From the NCBI GenBank assembly GCA_964554875.1, contig CAZKQJ010000020.1:13457-77456 (forward strand): a DNA stretch of 64,000 nt, read 5' to 3'. Below the pieces are notes generated by a model that saw nothing but the letters and a program-made list of their open reading frames with translations, was not told where the DNA came from and did not search any database. Positions within the stretch are counted from its first letter, which is position 1; each line of letters begins with the position of its first letter. Below, piece after piece: positions 61,306 to 64,000 of the stretch. The stretch comes from Marispirochaeta sp964554875 (lineage in GTDB: Bacteria > Spirochaetota > Spirochaetia > JC444 > Marispirochaetaceae). The position numbers were made by a program, and so were the translations under genes.

Positions 61306-62555
61306 CAGGCCTCCATTTCGTTGCCCCGGATCAGGGCGTATTTTGAGATCGGCGGGCCGATAAGCTCATTAATAAACACCGACAGCAGGATGATGTTGAC
61401 CATGGTGTCGATAATGGCAATCTGCTCCGATTGCAGATAGGAAACAAGGGGAGAGGCCTGAATCATGAGAACCAGGCCGATGGCGACCCCGGCCTGGGGC
61501 AGCATGCAGAAGCCCAGATAGGTTCGGATTGTACCCCTGACCCTCCCTAAAAGACTCCCGAAATAAACGCCAAAGTACTTACCCATGGCCCGGAAGAGAA
61601 TATACCCTCCTCCCAGCAAAAGTATCCTTGTCTGCATCAGAATTGAAGGCTGCAGCTCCGTTCCCGCTATAACGAAGAAGAGGGCGTATATTGGCGGAGT
61701 AAGAGGTTCAAGAATACGGAAGATCCGGTGATTGGATGGGGACAGGTTAATGATAACAGCACCGGCGGCCATGTTCGTCAGAAGAGGCGAAAGTTCAAAG
61801 ATAACCGAAACAGCGGTGGCAAGAAACACAAAGCCCAGGGTAATTATCATGATCTCGTTACTGCTCTTCTTTCTGGTAACGCGGTGGATCAGAAAACCCG
61901 CCACAGTCCCCACGGCCAGGGAAAGAAAAACCTCCCCAAGGGCATGAGCGATTACAAGTGCAGATCCATGATCGGCACCGGAGACACCGAGCAGCCCTGA
62001 TGCCATGGCAAAACTGAGACCGAAAAGAATAACCGCCCCGGCGTCGTCAAGGGCTACCACTCCGTACAGGTAATCAACGAATAGCCCCGAAGCCCTCAGG
62101 GACTGGACAATCGCCACCGTCGCAGCGGGAGCGGTAGCCGAAGCTATAGCCCCCAGCATGAGGGCATAGGGCAAATCAAATCCCATAAGAATCATACCAG
62201 CAAGCACAGCTCCGAAGGATGCAAAGAGCTGAACGATGGTAATGATCACCACCTCCTTCCCTACCCGCTTGAGCTTGACCCAGTAAAACTCGCCGCCAAT
62301 GGTCAGGGCGATAAGCCCCAGGGCGACTTCCGTAACGATTTTGAGGTCCTGTCCCATATGGTGAGGAACAATCCCGGTGACCGTCTCTCCCATTATGAGA
62401 CCCGCGACAATAAATCCTGTAATTTCCGGCAGGCGGAACAGGGAGGCGAGTTTTCCGATGAAATAACCGACAAGCAGGAGCATTCCCAGGGTAAACAGGG
62501 CATGGTTACTCATCAAATCGCGGAATTCGACAAAAAAGTGAACAAGAGTTTGCAT
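61305..62555 (-). CDS. CPA2-type cation/proton antiporter
   Basis: 416 residues, about 12 membrane segments, of the Kef/NapA type. Visible landmarks: ITGFIVAGLIMGETVTGI near the start, LIALTIGGEFYWVKLKRVGKE, ASATAPAATVAIVQ and VVALDDAGAVILFGL (the paired acidic residues of the ion site), PIYALFFVIAGTEL. No C-terminal RCK domain is present; the coupled EIIA-PII-like protein may replace it as the regulator. GGGAGG precedes the start. Confidence 0.88.
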   Translation of the reverse strand: MQTLVHFFVEFRDLMSNHALFTLGMLLLVGYFIGKLASLFRLPEITGFIVAGLIMGETVTGIVPHHMGQDLKIVTEVALGLIALTIGGEFYWVKLKRVGKEVVIITIVQLFASFGAVLAGMILMGFDLPYALMLGAIASATAPAATVAIVQSLRASGLFVDYLYGVVALDDAGAVILFGLSFAMASGLLGVSGADHGSALVIAHALGEVFLSLAVGTVAGFLIHRVTRKKSSNEIMIITLGFVFLATAVSVIFELSPLLTNMAAGAVIINLSPSNHRIFRILEPLTPPIYALFFVIAGTELQPSILMQTRILLLGGGYILFRAMGKYFGVYFGSLLGRVRGTIRTYLGFCMLPQAGVAIGLVLMIQASPLVSYLQSEQIAIIDTMVNIILLSVFINELIGPPISKYALIRGNEMEA

Positions 62556-62627
62556 TACTACCTCCCGCGTTCTATATATATACTATCGTTGGCAGGCATC
62601 TTGCGCAATGAAATTGCAGCTGTAATA

Positions 62628-62656
62628 TTGACAGCGTATGTCTCACAGCGCATAGT
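62628..62656 (+). promoter_or_regulatory. Probable promoter of the PilZ gene
   Basis: TTGACA (62628-62633) and CATAGT (62651-62656) are 17 bp apart; AAGAGG precedes the ATG at 62674. Confidence 0.5.
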
Positions 62657-62673
62657 TTAAGAAGAGGTTTATT

Positions 62674-63042
62674 ATGGATAAAAGAAGGTTTTCCCGCACA
62701 GGTTTTCAGACATCCGGAGAAATCCTCCTGGGCGACAAGCGCATAGAGGTATCGGTAATCGACCTCTCCCTGAAAGGCGCACTCTTCTCCTCGGATGTAG
62801 ATTTCTCCATCGACACCCAGGTTAGACTGCTGATACACCTCTCCAACTCCGAGTTGAGCATCGACACGGAAGGAAAAATCGTGCACAAGGAAGACAGTAA
62901 ATACGGGATACGCTTCTCCAGCATCGACGCGGAAAGCATGATCCACCTGCGCAGCCTGATGGAGTACAACACCGAAAACTATGACAAAATCGGCTCGGAA
63001 CTTGCCTTCCTGTTTCACGAAGAGGGGGCTGAAGAGGATTAA
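62674..63042 (+). CDS. PilZ-domain c-di-GMP binding protein
   Basis: 122 residues, a single PilZ domain. The R-rich start MDKRRFSRTGF corresponds to RxxxR and VIDLSLKGALF to D/NxSxxG, the two c-di-GMP-contacting motifs. No output domain is attached, so it would act on a partner protein, possibly in motility or surface functions. Its stop overlaps the convergent DUF2807 gene by 4 bp. Confidence 0.85.
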   Translation: MDKRRFSRTGFQTSGEILLGDKRIEVSVIDLSLKGALFSSDVDFSIDTQVRLLIHLSNSELSIDTEGKIVHKEDSKYGIRFSSIDAESMIHLRSLMEYNTENYDKIGSELAFLFHEEGAEED

Positions 63043-63752
63043 CGCCGGTGGACAGCGGCGAAACCGTCGGTACGAACCGTCTGTTCAGAAATGCTGCCGC
63101 TGTATTCCACGGAACCGAATCCCGCAATCTTTCCGCTTAAACGACCACCATCCATATAAAGTTCCACATTGGATGCTCCCGCCAGATCGAGATCCGCATT
63201 TACGAAACTGCTGTCGGAAAGATCGATGTTCGAAGCCCCTGCGGTCTTCAATCTGAGGGTCTCCGCATTGATTCCGATTCCCCGTATATTTGAAGCTCCG
63301 TCAAAGATGAGCTCAAGCTCGTCCCCCCTGAAGTCACGTATTTCCGCGTCCGTCGCTCCCTCGACCCTGAGCATTGTCAATTTCTCAAGTTCCAGCTCCG
63401 CCCGGAAAGGCATGTCCTTTCCTGGAGTAAAATTCTTTCCCAAACTCAGGTTAAGGACATCCCCCTTTTTATTCATCCTGAGCATATCCCGAGCTTCTAC
63501 GGGCAGGCTCAGTTCTCCCCGGGTTCCCGATCCCCGCTTGAGCAGAATCTGCCAGCTTCCTGCAAAGTGCAGGGATCGTACATCGGTGGTATCCACCGGA
63601 ACCGTGACCCTTTCGCCGCTGTAGTCAAGCCCGGGGCCTGTGACAATTTCAAGGTCCCTGCCGACATTCATCCTGAGCAGGAACAGGGCAACAATAATTA
63701 TCAGCACCGCAAGAGTGATTCCTGCGGTCAGCAGCAGTCTGCTTTTTTTCAT
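63039..63752 (-). CDS. DUF2807 (head-GIN) exported beta-helix protein
   Basis: 237 residues. An uncleaved or type I signal segment (LLLTAGITLAVLIIIVALFLL) anchors it. The rest has the repeated short strands of the DUF2807/head-GIN family: LHFAGSWQILLKRGS, LRVEGATDAEIRDFRGDELELIFDGASNIRG, LRLKTAGASNIDLSDSSF, LDLAGASNVELYMDGG. The family forms right-handed beta-helices on the cell surface or in the periplasm; the role is unknown. GAGGAG lies 7 nt before the ATG. The apparent upstream reading frame is made of tandem repeats. Confidence 0.85.
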   Translation of the reverse strand: MKKSRLLLTAGITLAVLIIIVALFLLRMNVGRDLEIVTGPGLDYSGERVTVPVDTTDVRSLHFAGSWQILLKRGSGTRGELSLPVEARDMLRMNKKGDVLNLSLGKNFTPGKDMPFRAELELEKLTMLRVEGATDAEIRDFRGDELELIFDGASNIRGIGINAETLRLKTAGASNIDLSDSSFVNADLDLAGASNVELYMDGGRLSGKIAGFGSVEYSGSISEQTVRTDGFAAVHRR

Positions 63753-63770
63753 TGACTTCTCCTCTCTACA

Positions 63771-64000
63771 CGGTCGCCATCGAACATACGTCCTCCGACT
63801 CCGCTCTTCATCGCTCTGGACCGGCAAAGCCGTTCCTTCGCTTTCTACACGGTCGCCATCGGACAGACCTCCTCCGACTCCGCTCTGCATCGCTCTGGAC
63901 CGGCAAAGCCGTCCCTTCGCTTTCTTCACGGTCGCCATCGGACATACCTCCTCCGACTCCGCTCTTCATCGCTCTGGACCGGCAAAGCCGTTCCTTCGCT
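63771..64000. repeat. Intergenic tandem array, 79-bp unit, at least 2.9 copies
   Basis: Units begin CGGTCGCCATCG at 63771, 63850 and 63929, each 79 bp apart, and the array runs off the window end. The consensus is clearly homologous to the 77-bp units at 16766 (shared CGGTCGYCATCGG, CTCCGCTCT and ACCGGCAAAGCCG). On the minus strand two of the units contain GGAGGAGGTATGTCCGATGG or a close variant, with accidental translation-start features. Confidence 0.9.

Noticed and set aside
63771..64000. 79-bp repeats considered as CRISPR or as a coding extension of the DUF2807 gene
   Set aside because: No unique spacers, and the apparent extension is simply the repeat translated; a good ribosome-binding site and signal peptide start at 63752.
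1..64000. tRNA and rRNA genes
   Set aside because: All intergenic spaces were read for tRNA-like cloverleafs and rRNA; none was found.

Overview
The window looks like a chromosomal piece of a free-living, saccharolytic, anaerobic bacterium, most likely a spirochaete of the Spirochaeta/Sediminispirochaeta/Marispirochaeta type. That placement is an inference from gene content: a UxaE-type hexuronate epimerase, a fused 2-oxoacid dehydrogenase E1, a corrinoid methyltransfer cluster, a TRAP transporter and a CACHE chemoreceptor. No rRNA or tRNA gene is visible, so the phylum is not proven. Most of the window is GC-rich. Two stretches are clearly richer in A+T: the TetR/ATP-grasp pair (5.7-7.8 kb) and the type I restriction locus (25.5-37 kb).

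Layout. 0-4 kb: a TRAP transporter (DctQ partial, DctP) divergent from a sigma-54 activator with a PrpR-type sensor; then EttA. 5.7-9.7 kb: TetR and ATP-grasp genes, a membrane protein, an SDR and a P-loop-less NTPase relative. 10-15 kb: a chemoreceptor and a copper operon csoR-copZ-copA. 14.9-25.5 kb: a minus-strand catabolic operon headed by a DeoR regulator (E2-E3-E1 of a 2-oxoacid dehydrogenase, a PHP phosphoesterase, a polyol-phosphate-type SDR, a sorbose-1-phosphate-reductase-type dehydrogenase). It ends in wreckage of a rhamnulokinase-type kinase and an AraC regulator. 25.6-36.9 kb: a type I restriction-modification island (half-HsdS, HsdM, HsdS, DUF2188, RloC/PrrC-like ATPase, frameshifted AlbA-domain protein, HsdR, YgjP-like peptidase). 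37-44 kb: housekeeping genes (HAD, glucokinase, NudC, UDP-sugar pyrophosphorylase-like, HisI, ferredoxin, amino-acid racemase, Fe-S aldo/keto reductase). 44-52.4 kb: two divergent hexuronate units, DeoR-mannonate oxidoreductase-UxaC-UxaE and HAD-LarA-like-Gnd. 52.4-53.2 kb: a repeat element, a candidate structured RNA and a small leaderless gene. 53.2-59.6 kb: corrinoid methyltransfer proteins (CobW-like, MtaA/UroD-thioredoxin fusion, corrinoid protein, PocR-AraC regulator, RACE activator). 59.7-64 kb: TauE permease, EIIA-PII-like protein with a CPA2 antiporter, PilZ protein, DUF2807 protein.

How the genes work together. The hexuronate block can take glucuronate and galacturonate to fructuronate and then mannonate. 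A LarA-family protein keeping the nickel-pincer residues, placed before Gnd, suggests mannonate-to-gluconate epimerisation and entry into the pentose-phosphate pathway; a gluconate kinase is not seen. Main items for follow-up: that hypothetical route; the candidate RNA at 52.6-52.9 kb; two 146-147 bp elements sharing terminal inverted repeats but not interiors; two intergenic tandem-repeat arrays (77 and 79 bp units) 47 kb apart; a 166 bp insertion that created a 58-codon ORF between hsdM and hsdS; and an A9-tract frameshift in the AlbA gene.
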